From positions 3,328,001 through 3,392,000 of the forward strand of contig OX387604.1 in the NCBI GenBank assembly GCA_947568835.1: 64,000 bases of DNA, given 5' to 3'. The DNA comes from Protonemura montana. Taxonomy: Eukaryota > Arthropoda > Insecta > Plecoptera > Nemouridae. The notes under the pieces were generated by a model that made no database searches, had not been told where the DNA came from, and saw only the letters and a list, made by a program, of their open reading frames with translations. A program made the translations under genes and the position numbers. This document shows, piece by piece, positions 26,119 through 39,455 of the stretch (within the stretch, counting starts at the first letter, position 1; each line of letters starts with the position of its first letter).

Positions 26119-26190
26119 TACGACGGTGGCTCAGCCGGTAAGCAGGCTTATCCCCGCGCGGGCCCCCCCGGTATCGATTAACGCGATGCA
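26119..26190 (+). pseudogene. tRNA-like relic / tRNA-derived SINE head
   Basis: TGGCTCAGCCGG at 26127-26138 fits the RNA polymerase III A-box consensus (TRGCNNAGYNGG) exactly. A degenerate B-box-like GGTATCGATTA lies at 26170-26180, about the spacing of a tRNA gene. The cloverleaf cannot be completed: a C7 run replaces the usual T-stem. The sequence is therefore a decayed tRNA or the head of an old SINE. Confidence 0.4.
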
Positions 26191-26248
26191 AGCGCCCTCC
26201 TATGTGCAACGCTAGAAACTACTCCAGCAGATTCAGGGAAATGTCTGG

Positions 26249-26278
26249 ATTGGTCACTCTAACAAAGAATCAACCAAT
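26249..26278. promoter_or_regulatory. Inverted pair of CCAAT boxes
   Basis: ATTGG at 26249-26253 and CCAAT at 26274-26278 face each other, separated by 20 bp. NF-Y binds CCAAT in either orientation. Function is inference. Confidence 0.2.
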
Positions 26279-26600
26279 GAGAGGCAAAGGCTCACTTTTA
26301 CTACTTAATATTGAGTGTGTTTGTACTCCACGAATTCGTATAAAATTTATTCGAAATATGTTAAACGATGCTTAAACTCGAATCCAACGTTAATTAAGTT
26401 AGCTGAAGCCAGGTTACGAGAGCCGTACTGCGAGGGAAATGAGCCGTATGTCAATTTAGAGTATAATAAACATGTCATACTACATAAAATAGATGCAATA
26501 ATAATGTTTGATTCAACGAGGTAGAAGTTGATTTACTAACAGCTTCATTTCATTTCACGGAGATTCGGAGTACATTCGACGGGTAACGCGTTTGAAGGGG

Positions 26601-26680
26601 ACAAGTAAATTCGAGTACATTCGAGTACAATTGAGTACATTCAAGTACATTCGAGTACAATTGAGCACATTTGAGTAAAG
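26601..26680. repeat. Tandem repeat, 10 bp x 8
   Basis: Eight consecutive decamers follow TCGAGTACAT, TCGAGTACAA or TTGAGTACAT, without indels. The outer two units are more diverged. One helical turn per unit places every GTAC on the same face of the helix. Confidence 0.9.
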
Positions 26681-29600
26681 TTAAAAGAGTAGTTGAGTTA
26701 CGTCTTGTGTTTATTGCTATGCAGGGAATGAACAATCAATTTTCGTATTTTTTTCCTGACTGATTTTTGAATCCTTTGTTCAAATTATAGTTTCTCCTAC
26801 AAAGGTGTATGAATTTACTACATTTAAAGTATAAAAACGATCTTTTTTAAAAATATATTCGTTAAGTGACCATGTGATAATGAAAATAAAGCGGCATGGT
26901 TCTTAAAATTTTAGCTAGTTCCTTACACGTATACAACCTAGCATTTCATTGGTGTCTGTATAATTGCATACATGCTAGGACTTCGAAGCAAAATCTGTAA
27001 GAGTTTGCAAACTGGAAAATATTATTTTAAATTATTAGACATCATGTTCAAGGATTTCAATAAGGTAGCGTAAAATAAGAAATTAAAACTCTCGAATAAA
27101 TTTGATTTTCCTTACCTTTGATCATACAGGTCCCACAAGGCAATAAAGTGTTAAGAGATATTTTAAAATGAATGTCTTTTGGAATGGTCGATTTGAAACC
27201 AATGTTTTGCAAACAACATGACTTAAAACGAAAGGGTGTCTAGAATAAGATTTATTGCATTGCAGGACGGTACTTATTTTTGCATCTACTAAATCACCTT
27301 GTTACTCAAAAGTAATCCATAAATACTGAAATCCATACCGATATGCATAGTTCTATACATACAATACAACTGTAGTTCAGGTGCAAAATTGATTGCCCAC
27401 CTCTTTCTTTGAGTCTACACTGCCACATGCAAGCCAGTGGGTTAAGAACGGGGGCACTAAAAGTCCCAAATTTTTAATAATATCCACTGGGAGGACCTGG
27501 AGGATCCAAGAGGAGCGAAGTGAATAATTTTTCCATGACCCCAAAAAAAATCACCGGTAGCTGGGTGTTTTGTTTTATTCTAGATATTTGATTTTTCTCG
27601 TTCCAATAATAAATTCTTAAAAAACATACCCTTTATTTTTAAGTTAAAGATGGGAAAACCAAAATTTATGAAAATATTAATAATTTGGTTATAACTGGAT
27701 TTCTGGTTCCATTTACAGTCATATTCATATATTGTTTCTAAAAAACTTGGCAAATGGCCTACAACTACAATTACACGTAGGTACAATGTTACCCTGTGAA
27801 TCGAGGCAAAATTTTCGAAATAAAACTCGATCTCCAAACGATTTTTACTCTAATTTACCAACCTTTTCTATATAAATAGTTTTCGCAGACTTATTCTTTC
27901 ATGTTCACCTTGGCTGCATCACAAACCTACGCTCATCCTACAACACGACTAAAATGTGTCCTCGAATCCCTATCATAGAAAAGTTTCCCATTTTGATCTT
28001 GTCTGGAGGTCACTGAGTAACTTATAAGTCAATTTGTTTATAGCTAGTCAAATATGGGCCTGAAGTGACTCAAAAATGTTGGACTTGTTCGATATGACCG
28101 AAACACTCAGCAGTGTCTGAGCAGCATTGAGACTTTTGTGATTGTCAGTGTCTGATATTTGAGACACTTTTTAGCATATTTTTCTCAATTTCTATGACCA
28201 TTTTAACTGGAATTATTTGTTTGTTTTTGACTTGCAGAAACGCAACAAATGCCTGTTTTCTCTTGAATCAATAAAAATGTTTTTATTAGCTTGTATTAGA
28301 GTCTTAACAATGAAAATACGTTGGTTCTTATGTCTATATTTGAATGTGATCTTCTTTATGCCTTTCTGTTCTTAATGAAATACCTTCACGTGATCGTACA
28401 GCTATACTCTGACACCGATATTATTGTTACAGAGAAGTAGCTCAGTCATATGTCATCAATCTCCGAGAAATGAACAATAATTAGCAGCAAAAAATAGTCG
28501 ACAACATCAAACAATTACCGTGAAATTGTCAGTTATTCTTTATTTAAAATGTCTGTACCTTTCTCAGACGTGGAACGCTCATTACCAGTGAGCAGAAAGC
28601 TGCGTAGAGGAACACATTGCTAAAAAAAACTACACCGTTATAACTTTTAAACATGCTTATGGCATATTACAAGCAATACCAAACATGTACCTCTAGGAGA
28701 GCACCAACCCTCTGTGGTCAGGGCAAGCTAAGCTGACCCAGAATTAGCATAACTATTCGCCGTTCCGTCGGCACTTTAGTCTTTCAAAGTACTAGTCTTG
28801 TTTTATTACGAGACTTGGAAATTCTGCTTTTTTTTTGTCGTGTGCTCCAAACGCGGTGGAAGAAAGTGGGAGAAGGAGAAGGGTTTGTTTCAGCTTGCCC
28901 GGGATACTCTTTGAAAACGAATCTCAATCTATATTGCCATCATTAAGGCTGACCTTCAGACGGGTAGCAAAGGGATATCATAGAATACACATTTTGGAAA
29001 AGGCAAAAAATCAACGAAAGTCTCCCTTTGAATAAATAACTAGACAGTAGAGGTATTTACAGCTTTTCTTTGAAAGTGAAATTAGGGGTCGGCTATCGCT
29101 TTTGAACAACTTATTTGTGGTGTTTCTTGTCAAAATATAGTGCTGGCTGAGACGATTCGAAATTGTTTTGAAAATATTTACAGGCATTCTACTGCTGGTA
29201 TGCCAAGTCAGTCACGAGGCTAAAGCTGGAAGTCGTGTATGGTTCAAACTTCGAATTAAATTCAAAGATGACATCATAGATTTAATCGACCAAAAATATC
29301 TAGGGTCCAGATTACTAACATGGCCGCAAACGCATGATCACCAAATTGTTGCTTCTGTGAGGGTAATTGACCGTTTCGAATATTAAGTAGCTGAAGAAAA
29401 TAAATTTAGAGCTTGAGATCACCTGCAGTTTATAATTTATACATTTGTATTTGTCAGTGTTACTGATAAGATAATCTTACAAGAGAAACAAGACGTTACA
29501 TCTGCACATAATCGTGTGTACTTGAATAAACCACGCCCACATCAAATAAAATAAAACGTCTTGACATCGAGGCTCTTTGAAAAGCCAGCTGTAATTGCTG

Positions 29601-29973
29601 ACTGACAATTGCATATCAACAGCTGAATGTGAACTCGTTGCAAATGCTGTACTAAAATATTAGTAATAACTACCATGCGATACAGATCAAACTTCTGTAC
29701 CCCAGTCCATCTCAGATGCCTCTGATATCTTATGATTTCCTACAACATAAATTATTCGGAACGTTTGGAGAGAGGGTAATAACTCACATGATATCAAAAA
29801 AATGTGAAAAAGATTTATGCATTTTCGAGAACTCTACCCTGCAGCTATCTCAAGCTGGTATACACATTGACGCCATTTTCTAAAGAGATCTTTGTGAAAA
29901 GGGTACTACGTGAACACTACGTGAACTCCTTGGGGTGTGTCGTGCGGCATTGAATTATGTTGTGTACAGCAAA

Positions 29974-29993
29974 GGGTGGGGGAGGGGGTGGGG
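29974..29993 (+). other. Strong G-quadruplex motif
   Basis: GGG-T-GGGGG-A-GGGGG-T-GGGG: four G-tracts with single-base loops, the pattern of the most stable parallel quadruplexes. It lies in a G-rich stretch that continues to about 30055. Confidence 0.8.
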
Positions 29994-32900
29994 TGGACAG
30001 GACGGGGGTAGAACTGTCTGGGGTAGCTTGGGCATGGCACCTAGGGGATGCTAGTGCACAGAGTACACTAGACAGACCGCCATAACTTACACTTTCTGCT
30101 GGCTTAGGCAACAAGCCATAGGAGCAGGTAACGAAGGATAAGGACTTACTTCCTTGGCACGTATCTCCTCTATACTTGAAGGGTGGATCTCTGGAGATCC
30201 TATAGAAGGGTGAGATGATTAAGAGTGGAGATTGTCTAAGTTCTAGTTAGAAGCCTAGCGTTGTTACGTTGAGGGAATCAAGAGGAAAGGAGATCGAGGA
30301 TAAGTAGAAAATGGAGAGATGACCTGAATCACAATAGCGATGCAGAGATTGGAGAGATAATGGATATATGTCATCGGGCCTATAAGCATAATCTACGAAT
30401 AGCTGTGGTTCAATTACATAGAGCAATATTCTATTCCGTTAGGGTTTGTTCGTTGAGACGATTTTTTATTGTACGATTGTGTAATAGGAAGACATTTTTT
30501 TAACATTTTCTTTTTTACAATTTATGAAGAAAACATTCATATGAGCCAGTTGAATTGAACATCGGACTAATTTAATTTCACTTTTTCTGGCACTAGTAAA
30601 GCATAGTATTATTTGATATTATCTCGTCTGCACGAACCATTGTATTCCTTACGAGATAATATTTCTATAAAAATAATCACAATGCCGACAATAACAAACG
30701 AAAAATCTATCGAACAAAAAGTGGTGGACAGTATTTTTTTCGGGTTGCAAGCGGTGTTGCTTCCGCTATATTGTTATTTCAAATCGCTCTAGATTCTAGG
30801 ATTGTTTAAACTAGCCTGCTGCTCACACATCAACAGAACTAACTACTAAACAAATAACAGTTTAAAAAAAAACACAGTTTCCCAATGGAGTTGGATCATC
30901 CCTTCTCAGTTTTAAACTTCGTCTATTTATAGCTCAAATTTATTATCTATGGCTCGAGCTTCGTACATCACCGATGTTTTCATCGGAAGACACTCGTTGA
31001 AACTTTTTCAATTGTATATCCAAACGAATCCGAATAAAAATGTATTAAAAGCAAAGGATATTCTTCTGTTTATGTTATTGCACTGTATTTATTATTTTTA
31101 AATATCTAATATATAAAACGATACATGAGGGGTTGAAAACTTCCGTCTCAAGACCAGAGACCAGCTTGCATTGAACCCACGAGTATATACAGCTTTCACC
31201 CTATACTATAGGTAAATTTTGTTCCTTTTCTAGAGTGTGTTAGTAAATTATTCGAAGGCTAAGCTAGACATGGCCAGGGTCACTGTCAATCTACTTACAG
31301 AGTCAAAATTCGAGGTCAAAAGTGAAGAGAAGGGTTAACTGTATCACTCCCCCAGCGTGGTTTGCTCTGTATGGCAACAATTTAGTTTTGGTTAGAGCTT
31401 CTAAGGACCACGGTGTGTCTACTAAGGATATTGCTCGGATTATTATCAAGTAAAAGTGTCATTTAAGGTAAGTTCAGAGACTGTGTTTCGTATATAAACG
31501 AGATGCCATCATCGAATAGTAACCTAATTGATTATTTTACTGAGCTGCTCGAAGTCACAATGTTCGGGGGGAAGGGAAGCAGTGCTGTTGAAAAATTAAT
31601 TGTAACACTTTATTTTAGGGATAAAAGCATACCAGGGGCAAAGTCATCAGTGTACATTTGTTATGACCTCTTCTACGCATTGGCATACTTGATTTTCTAT
31701 GCTGTCTTTGGCAAAAACTACATAAGTAGGTGAAATAGAAATAAGAAACGTTGTTGCGACAGCATCACATTGTTAATAAAAAAGCAATTGATTTATTGCA
31801 TTGAGGGCAACGGAGACAAATGTACCATTTGCTAATTGAGTTTGCTATTTTCATAATAATACACATCCCTGGTTTTAGAGTTTTTTTGGTATCCTACCTA
31901 ACGATCGAAGGAGGAGGAGTAGGGCAAATGATCCTCCCCAACCTCCATTGTTTCTCCATGGCAGTTAAAAATAAACGTAACTAAAGGCGAAACAAATTTT
32001 TTACGGTTAATTTTAATCGGAAATGCAATGCAGTTGAACTGTGCACCACGTTATAAAATTGAGCAACGTCATGCATGCAGTTATTGCGGGTTTCTCTGAC
32101 GTTGCATGTAAGGCTAGGCGATGCACGCATTGCCGCTAAGTGAGGTGACAATGCATTACTGCATGTCTAAATGTTACTGCGTTACTACTTTAATACGTTC
32201 TCCGTTGCCGCAGTTTGCCGAGCCAATGCATCCTGCATTTTTCTGTATCACAGTTATAGATTCATTAGAGGATTTTCTCAAATATACATTTATCACGAGT
32301 TCTTTGATGCGTATAGTTTTTGTTTTGTTTTTCGGTCCTGTTATTGAAAATCTGGCACAGTTTCAGCGTTCCGTACCACATGTATCAATGAACACTGAGC
32401 GCCGTTCGAACTTTTACTTATGTCCAATAAAAATTTATAACGAAATTAACTGAGATCAAATGACATGGAACGTCAACCACCGTATCATAACTATAGTTTA
32501 ATCACATATTCACCGCATTTAAAAACTTTTATAAGTGAAGGGAATCATGGATAAACATCCAATTCCACACAATCAATTTAAAATTCTTCCCAAGTTCCAT
32601 TAGTATTTCAAAACAAACAAACGACGTTTATTCGATTTTATGTGCCGCTTATTCTAAAGGTAGATTTCCTATCTTGAATACTCGAGCATTTGGCCAGCTC
32701 GCCTGCCATCCATTTTAGGTGCTACGTGTTTTTGCAGGCATTCGCTTCGCAATGAGTTAGTCTACGTTCTTCCCCGTAGCTTCACAGTGACAGTAATGTC
32801 CCGGCAGCCCCGCCTTGCCGCCGGCTCGCTCCAATCTCTAGCCAGGAGCTGGAAAGGATGCTGTAGCTGTTAGAGATCCCAGTCCCGGGGCTGTTCAGAG

Positions 32901-35284
32901 CTCGCCACTCAACTCACTGTTCCAAAATCGATGGTACGCCGAGCTCGTATGCTCATGCGCCGGTACCTCAGCGGCTCCGAGCCAGAGTCCCGGTCTAATC
33001 TATCTCAAAACGAAGCATCCACTCAAGATCACTAGGAAAGCTGGTTAGAATTCAGCCCCGTGAGAGAAAACTATACAGGGTTGAGGGTTGATTGTGTTTG
33101 AACAATTCCATGGGATGAGCACAAGAGATGAGGTGGGCCACAGGATGGCGTCAACTGACAGTAAATTTGTTTCGGTTTAAGAGCTTGATTAAAATCAGGC
33201 AAATATTATGTTTACGGTTTTTGCTTGAGGAATTTAACTAGCTCTTGGCTTTCTGGGTTATTTCGGACATAAGGGTTATATCTAAATTGGTTTGGTTATA
33301 AATTCGGCACATTTTGAGTTCTAAGCTTATTTTGTACTCACTCGTGCGCGATTTCTTTCTAGACATTCTAGAGACGTGCGGTCGCAAAGTATGGTGGCAA
33401 AAAAGATTCTGTTTTATAGTAAAAATTCGGAGCAACTTTGTCAAAGCAAGGATAAAGCCGAGAATTCATTTTTATTACCTGGATCGGCATATTTGAAATT
33501 GAAGTCAAGAAGAATGAAATTTATTTCACTTTCAAGTACAACGCCATTGTAAATCTTGTGTGCAGAATGAATATCTACTCTATATCATGATATTAAGTTG
33601 TGATTTATTCCAGAAAACCCATCTTATTTATTCACATCCTTTTCTGCCATAGGTTCGAACCACAACCAATGGAAAAACATTTCAACAAAACCTGTTCTGA
33701 AACATATTAGTGATTATGATCGGCACGAAAAATCATAAAGAACTCAAAAAAAAAAATCATCCCATAATAATATATCATGTTTTTATTCTTGCAACTATGT
33801 TAGACAGGGCGAGAAAAAGAGGATAATAAAGATACGTATAGCACTTCATAGGTGAGTTGACGTGAAAGCAACCTTTGCAACGAAGGAGCTCGTTGCTGAA
33901 AAGTCGCGGTCGTCATTTTATTTCATATTATATTGGAACGCAATATGAATGCTCACCACAATCTCTCCAAGCAACCAATACTTCGACACCGCTGAACACG
34001 TTGAAATGAGGCGGTAGCAAGCTATTGAAAAATCATCGCACATTATTTAATGCGTACAATGGAAAATATTTAGTCTGTGGCTAGCTTTAAAAATGCACTT
34101 CAACTCTAAAATGAATGCTTCCAATAAAGCACAGCGTTTAAGAGGTTCAAGTCTTACCCGCACAATACTACTTGAAACCATGTTCGACTTGAAATGGTAC
34201 TTTACTAACGATAGTATTCTACTAACTAGCAAGGATAGAGGTTAGGTTAGTAAAAGCGAACACGAACAAATTTACTTGAGTAGAAGCTAATCAAGATAAA
34301 TTAGTGCTATACATAATCATTCGTGTTGGTTGACTCTTAAAGAAAACAGAATCTGCAGTCAAAATAGGTAAATTTTCGCTGTCCAAATGAGTAAATGTTC
34401 CATATCCCTATACTATGGACAAAATAAATCGTACATGCTGTAGGAATGTGACTTGTGTAAAATGAATCCATGAGAGCACACACCTCCTACATATCACTTT
34501 GAAATTACAATACATAAGCAAGTTGAGCACATACCTACGTAGATAAGTTTAAATTAAAATATTGAATTTTCAATTATGCACTTAAGTCCATACCCTTGTG
34601 GTTTGTCTCGCGTTTGTTGCATAAGGAAACGTGTTCGTTAAAATAATATTATATATGAAATACTAAAATATAAATGATAATATAAGCATCAAGGAGTTAC
34701 TGCATAGGAGAGTTGAGAAGATAGTCACAGGATTTCTGGCAGAGAAACAAGATAAGCTGGATGATTTAAGCGTAAGATGGCGGTTCGAGCCATAATTTAA
34801 ACAGGCTTTTGCCTTTCGTGCTCCTGAGCATGACATTTTCTAGTCTGCGTGGCTACGAAGGTTTCTAGATTATTATTGCAGTGTTGCTATCTTGACGGCT
34901 TGTTTAATTCAGCTAATATTTTTACCAAGTTTAGGAGACATTTTGAAAGTCACTTTACTCATGTTGTTGAAAACAAGGGCGTTTTTTTTTATCTAGAATC
35001 CTTGCTCTGTTAGTGGAAATGGAAATAGAAATACACTGCGGGTGTAAGCTTAAAGCAGTATTTTTATATCTGAAGGTGTTTTAGTTAAGCAGAAGCCATA
35101 TTGTCCATGGCTTTACCTTTACACAGAAGAATATATAAATTATTATTTGTCATACACAAATATCTATAATTTCTTTGATAATCTGATTGGTTCGTCCTAT
35201 TTACAAGTAATGTTGCAGTAAAATATCTGTAGCTAGGTAATATATTACCAGTGAATTATGTTGTGTTATGGATTTCCTCTTAGC
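29994..35284. other. Abd-B 5' flank, segment 5: no supported gene
   Basis: No coding gene is recognised. A 21-base near-palindrome, CTAGTG...CACTAG, lies at 30051-30071. A plus-strand frame at about 30286-30480 is open for roughly 65 codons and includes the residues KWRDDL. A GC islet lies at about 32690-33030. The rest is AT-rich and empty as far as I can see. Confidence 0.6.
32690..33030. promoter_or_regulatory. Largest GC islet of the flank
   Basis: About 340 bp of GC- and CpG-rich sequence rise sharply from AT-rich surroundings. It includes GCCCCGCCTTGCCGCCGGC near 32807 and several short palindromes (CCCGGG, GAGCTC, GGTACC). There is no open frame of useful length on either strand, so a promoter, untranslated exon or boundary element is more likely than a coding exon. 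Confidence 0.3.
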
Positions 35285-35294
35285 TGGTGGCGCT
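35285..35294 (+). promoter_or_regulatory. CTCF-like core
   Basis: TGGTGGCGCT matches the core of the insect CTCF consensus (AGGTGGCGC and variants). CTCF occupies domain boundaries such as Fab-8 around Drosophila Abd-B. A single short motif is weak evidence. Confidence 0.2.
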
Positions 35295-36008
35295 CATTTG
35301 GTTAACAATTAAAATCGCTTTGGGGTAATTTAGATTTGAAATAACCCGCCAATTACTATGCTTGTAGTATAATTTAAGATAATGATAGAATAGAAATACT
35401 TGAAATAATCACATACAGTCCCAATAATTTCTGAATTAACTGTCTGGAAAGGAAATGACAGCAAGAAACGATTTAAGAGCGACAGAGAAATGAGCTGGAA
35501 ACATTTTTAACTGCGCTCTTTCGCCGACGGACGAAGAATTCTAACAAGACTGTTTTAATGACACGGTCTGAGCTTATTCGAGTTGCTAAGAATCGTTGAA
35601 GATCTGCAGGAGCTTTCAATAGTCAGAAATAATATCACGCTCTTTCCATTTCATTAATTACATAAACTGACCATTTTTATAACAGAAAAACCATATTAAA
35701 ACTGATTCAAATAACAATTACTAACTGACAAAATACACGTCATGAAAATCAAGTTAAAAGGCTCATTCGAAACCTAATAAGTAGTAGACATAAGGATTTT
35801 TTGTTCAATCCAAGAAAGTATGGATGTGTTTAGTACAACAATTTAATTTCCACCTGATTCACATTTCTTCTCCAGACGTGAATAAATGTATGTGGGAAGG
35901 TACACATGTACTAGAAATATACAACCAAAATTGCCATGAAATTATTCAATTACAAGCCAATACCTTGTTTACTAGAAAACAAGCTCTCAGCAATGATACT
36001 ACTATTAA

Positions 36009-36025
36009 GGGGGGGGGGGGGGGGG
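36009..36025. repeat. Poly-G tract, 17 bases
   Basis: An uninterrupted G run in AT-rich sequence. Length is uncertain for technical reasons. Confidence 0.9.
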
Positions 36026-39000
36026 TTGTATTCACATATAGATAAGAATCAAACTCATCACTTATCTAAGTGATTTTTGACTTATTTTTCTTGTAATAAA
36101 TCAGAAAGTTTGACAAGAGAAGAGAGGACAGCGGTCCGGCCTGCACGCCCTCCAGATCATGGAAGGTACTAATATTAAACGTTTAATAGCAGCTTCAAAG
36201 TGCAATAGAAAAGTTAATAGCTCTATGATAGGCCATTGGAGATGCCTCTAAATGTGAGCAGGAGCCAAGCAGAAGTATACATGTTCCTTACTAACAAGTA
36301 TATTGGGATACAGCTAAAATTGACACATGGTTTAAACAATTATTTTGAGCTTGTAATATCTTTTTAATAACGTTTTATCCAACCTTTTTAAAGCCCGTAA
36401 AAATGTATGTAGAAACATGTTTCAAGACACGCTAGAACCCAGTGCGACCACAAAATGGTGTAATTTGCGCAGAAATAAGTGTTGATTATTGCGCTTAGTT
36501 AAAACCACATGGAAGTAACTGCAGCCAGTTTCGTCGGCTAATTAATTTTGATTGAGAATCGTAGCATTACGTTCGTCTCGTTAGCGTATATAATGATTAA
36601 AATGAACATACCAAGCACAGCGTCTCGAAGCGTAGCAGCCGAAAGACGAAGTTCCAGGAGGGAAAATTTATGACCAGCTGTTGCAAGTTTTGGCACACAT
36701 TTCTGAAAATGGAAAACAGTTATCTGCATTAAAATTGGGCTGTTCATGGTTTGTTAGAGATATTCGGTGATCAAATCATCGGCCACACTCGCCATTTATC
36801 AAAACATTAGATGAATATTAAATAATGTCGCTGGTTTAAACATGAAATGAACATAACATTTTCGAAGATATTAGTTGATATTTGGTATTCAAATGCAGTT
36901 CAAGTGATGAAATACCTGTTTTATGTAGAACATACTACGAGAAGAAAACAAACATTAGCAGAGAGCTGCAAGTATTGTTTAAGTAGTAATATTATTACAT
37001 AAATAAATCATGTATTACTAATAAGTTATGTATATAATTGACGTATTGATAAAACAGAGCGAGAATGAGTAATTTTATCAAGTTTACAAATAAAGCGAAA
37101 TGCTTATTATTAGTTGACAAGTATTTTCCTTCGTTCAATAATCGCACAGGTATTATACCTCAATTAAAAGTATTTCATGCAGACACTGTAGCCTTTAGCT
37201 AGAGATGCAAAATGCAATTAAGCGAGCACAGATTGGCTTTGCCTCGCACATGTGGTTTTCAAGCAAATGAAGGTGATATAACTTGACCAATTAAAGCGCA
37301 AGCGTGAATTATAATTGCTATTTGATATGCAAGTTGTGCGTACATAGGTAGACATTTTGATTAAAGTTTATAAACAGAGATTTCGAACCGTACTTCATGG
37401 AAGGTAAGAGTAGGCGATGGGTTGGGGGTAAAAGGGGATGCATAGCCGAGCTAAGGGATGCAATCTACGATAGAATAGTCCGGGAGGAATATAATCGCAG
37501 CTTCTGACAGATTAAATTCATCTATTTTTAAACAGTATATACAGTATCACGTGGAAAATTTCTGCGCTACCTTAAATAATTTTCAACTTTCACAAGAGCT
37601 GTTTACAAAGTTATGAAAGTGGTCTTGTTATATAGGGTTATAATAAAAATCTATGAAAATACGTAAAAAAATAAGGCAGTCATTTCGTGTAGAAAGAAGC
37701 GCTTGAATATTTGAAAGCTTTGCAATAAATCGTTACTCTTTACTACTGTATAAACACGTGGCAAGATGAGAGGGCAAAGAAGACTCAAGAAAATCTATTG
37801 TTTTAAGAGTAATATGTAGAGAGCACATCTTTGAAAGCGGTAAAACTTTTTTCCATAGTGCTGAAAAACGAATATAAACAGTTTGGAAGATATGGTAGAA
37901 AATACAATCTTTATAAAAATTGTTTTTTTTTGGGGTGCATGGAGCCTGTTTTGAGATAAGTTGATGAAGAGCACTGCAGAGCAGCTCTTTTCAAGATGCA
38001 GGCTAAATGAGAGCTGGTTTGAAAGATTAAGATAAAACTGCACAAGGAATTTGAAGGGCCATAAATAATATGCTAACTAACTGCTTTAAGCCAATCTGCT
38101 TAAAAATTCCCTAAATTTAGAAATGTATTTTAGAAATTTAGAATGTAAAGTAACGGAAATTTACTTCTGAACATTACCAAGCGTGCACATTTTATTGTGA
38201 CTCAGTACATGTCACTCACAACAAAACCTCTCAAGTATTAATTATTGATATGTATTGTCGTGTTTCATGCTTGGCAGTCCAGCGGCTAAATCAGCTAAAG
38301 AGGCACCTTCGAGAGGATATTTCGCCAAGATTATGCTAGTGACAAGAAAATATACATGAAACCGACCGACGGCATGGGTCCCAACGAGCATCGCCTAGCA
38401 ACATCCATCCAGCACACAACATTCATCCGCAGAACAACGAAATATTTACATCTTTATAGTCTACTTCAAACCAACTCTGATCCAATAACGAAGCAACCAA
38501 CCCTGATAGGAATACCCCGAGTGTTAGAAGCATTATTATTCAAAGTAAGTCTAATCTTGAATGGCAGCGTGTTTTCTTCGCTATCTAAATGATGAGCAGT
38601 GAGCAGGCCTGAAGAACAAGTGCACAGCTCTGTGGTTTAGACTCTAGCAAGGCAGGAAGACTTCATTTTCGGCCAATGAAATGGCTTTAGAGACAGTTTC
38701 CACCAATAGCCGGCACCGAGTCGTCTATTGTCATGCACGCCTTAAGATGGCTGGAGTTCAAGCATGGACTTAGGAAGAATGGATACATCGACATTGAACG
38801 AGGGTTTTCACCCCTACGCAAACGAGTGTGTACTAAAAACTATCGTTGAAAATCCCCTAAAACGCGAGACTCGCCGGTGATTTATAAGGGCACTACATGT
38901 TATAAAGTGGTAAAATGTCCAGGCTAAGGGTTGAGAAATGTGGTAGAATAAACAGGCTGTTAAAGATTGGTATTAGCATGACGAATAGGTTTTGGAAATG

Positions 39001-39410
39001 GCGTTGTGGTGTTGTTAGTAAAGCCGTGGATTTTGGAGTTAGAAATGAAGTAGTACAGCACGGAATGTATCTATAAAGATAATTAGATGCATTTTAAGGG
39101 ATACGATTTCTTAAGTGGTTACAGTTTAAACACGCCTCTTCACCCAAACTGAACACACAAAAACCTGGAACCTATTTACCTCGGTTTGTGTTCAATTCTT
39201 TTGCATTTATGCCTAAAAATATTCACTTTACAACAGATACCTGACCACAAAATTGGTAAACAAAAAACTGGAAATGGTGGCGTTGGGTGGTGGTTTCAAC
39301 TATCCAAACAAACGACTACTTCCGTGTTTTTTTTCCCAAAGTTTGCATACAATTTGCATCGAAAATCAGGATAGAAAAAGCAAAATAAATGCATGCAAGT
39401 CAGTTGACAT

Positions 39411-39455
39411 CGCTCGTCCGAGGTGGCTGCTAAGGCGTGCTTCTCGAAACCACTG
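39411..39455 (+). pseudogene. 5' half of a tRNA-Ser-like sequence (relic)
   Basis: The stretch contains CCGAG, then GTGGCTGCTAAGGCG, then TTCTCGAAAC. This is the order and spacing of the D arm and a CGA anticodon loop in eukaryotic tRNA-Ser. The anticodon stem no longer pairs, and no variable arm, T arm or B box follows. It is a broken tRNA or tRNA-derived SINE fragment, not a working gene. Confidence 0.4.

Larger units (their letters stand above)
24420..29973. other. Abd-B 5' flank, segment 4: no supported gene
   Basis: No coding gene is recognised. It contains an (ATT)n microsatellite (25841-25865), a tRNA-like relic (about 26119-26190), inverted CCAAT boxes (26249-26278) and a 10-bp tandem repeat (26601-26680). 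A short GC-richer patch lies at about 27430-27520. The rest is AT-rich, with only short unconvincing frames. Confidence 0.6.

Noticed and set aside
33652-33668. GGTTCGAACC-like perfect B box
   Set aside because: No A box or pairing stems at tRNA spacing, so an isolated palindromic match.
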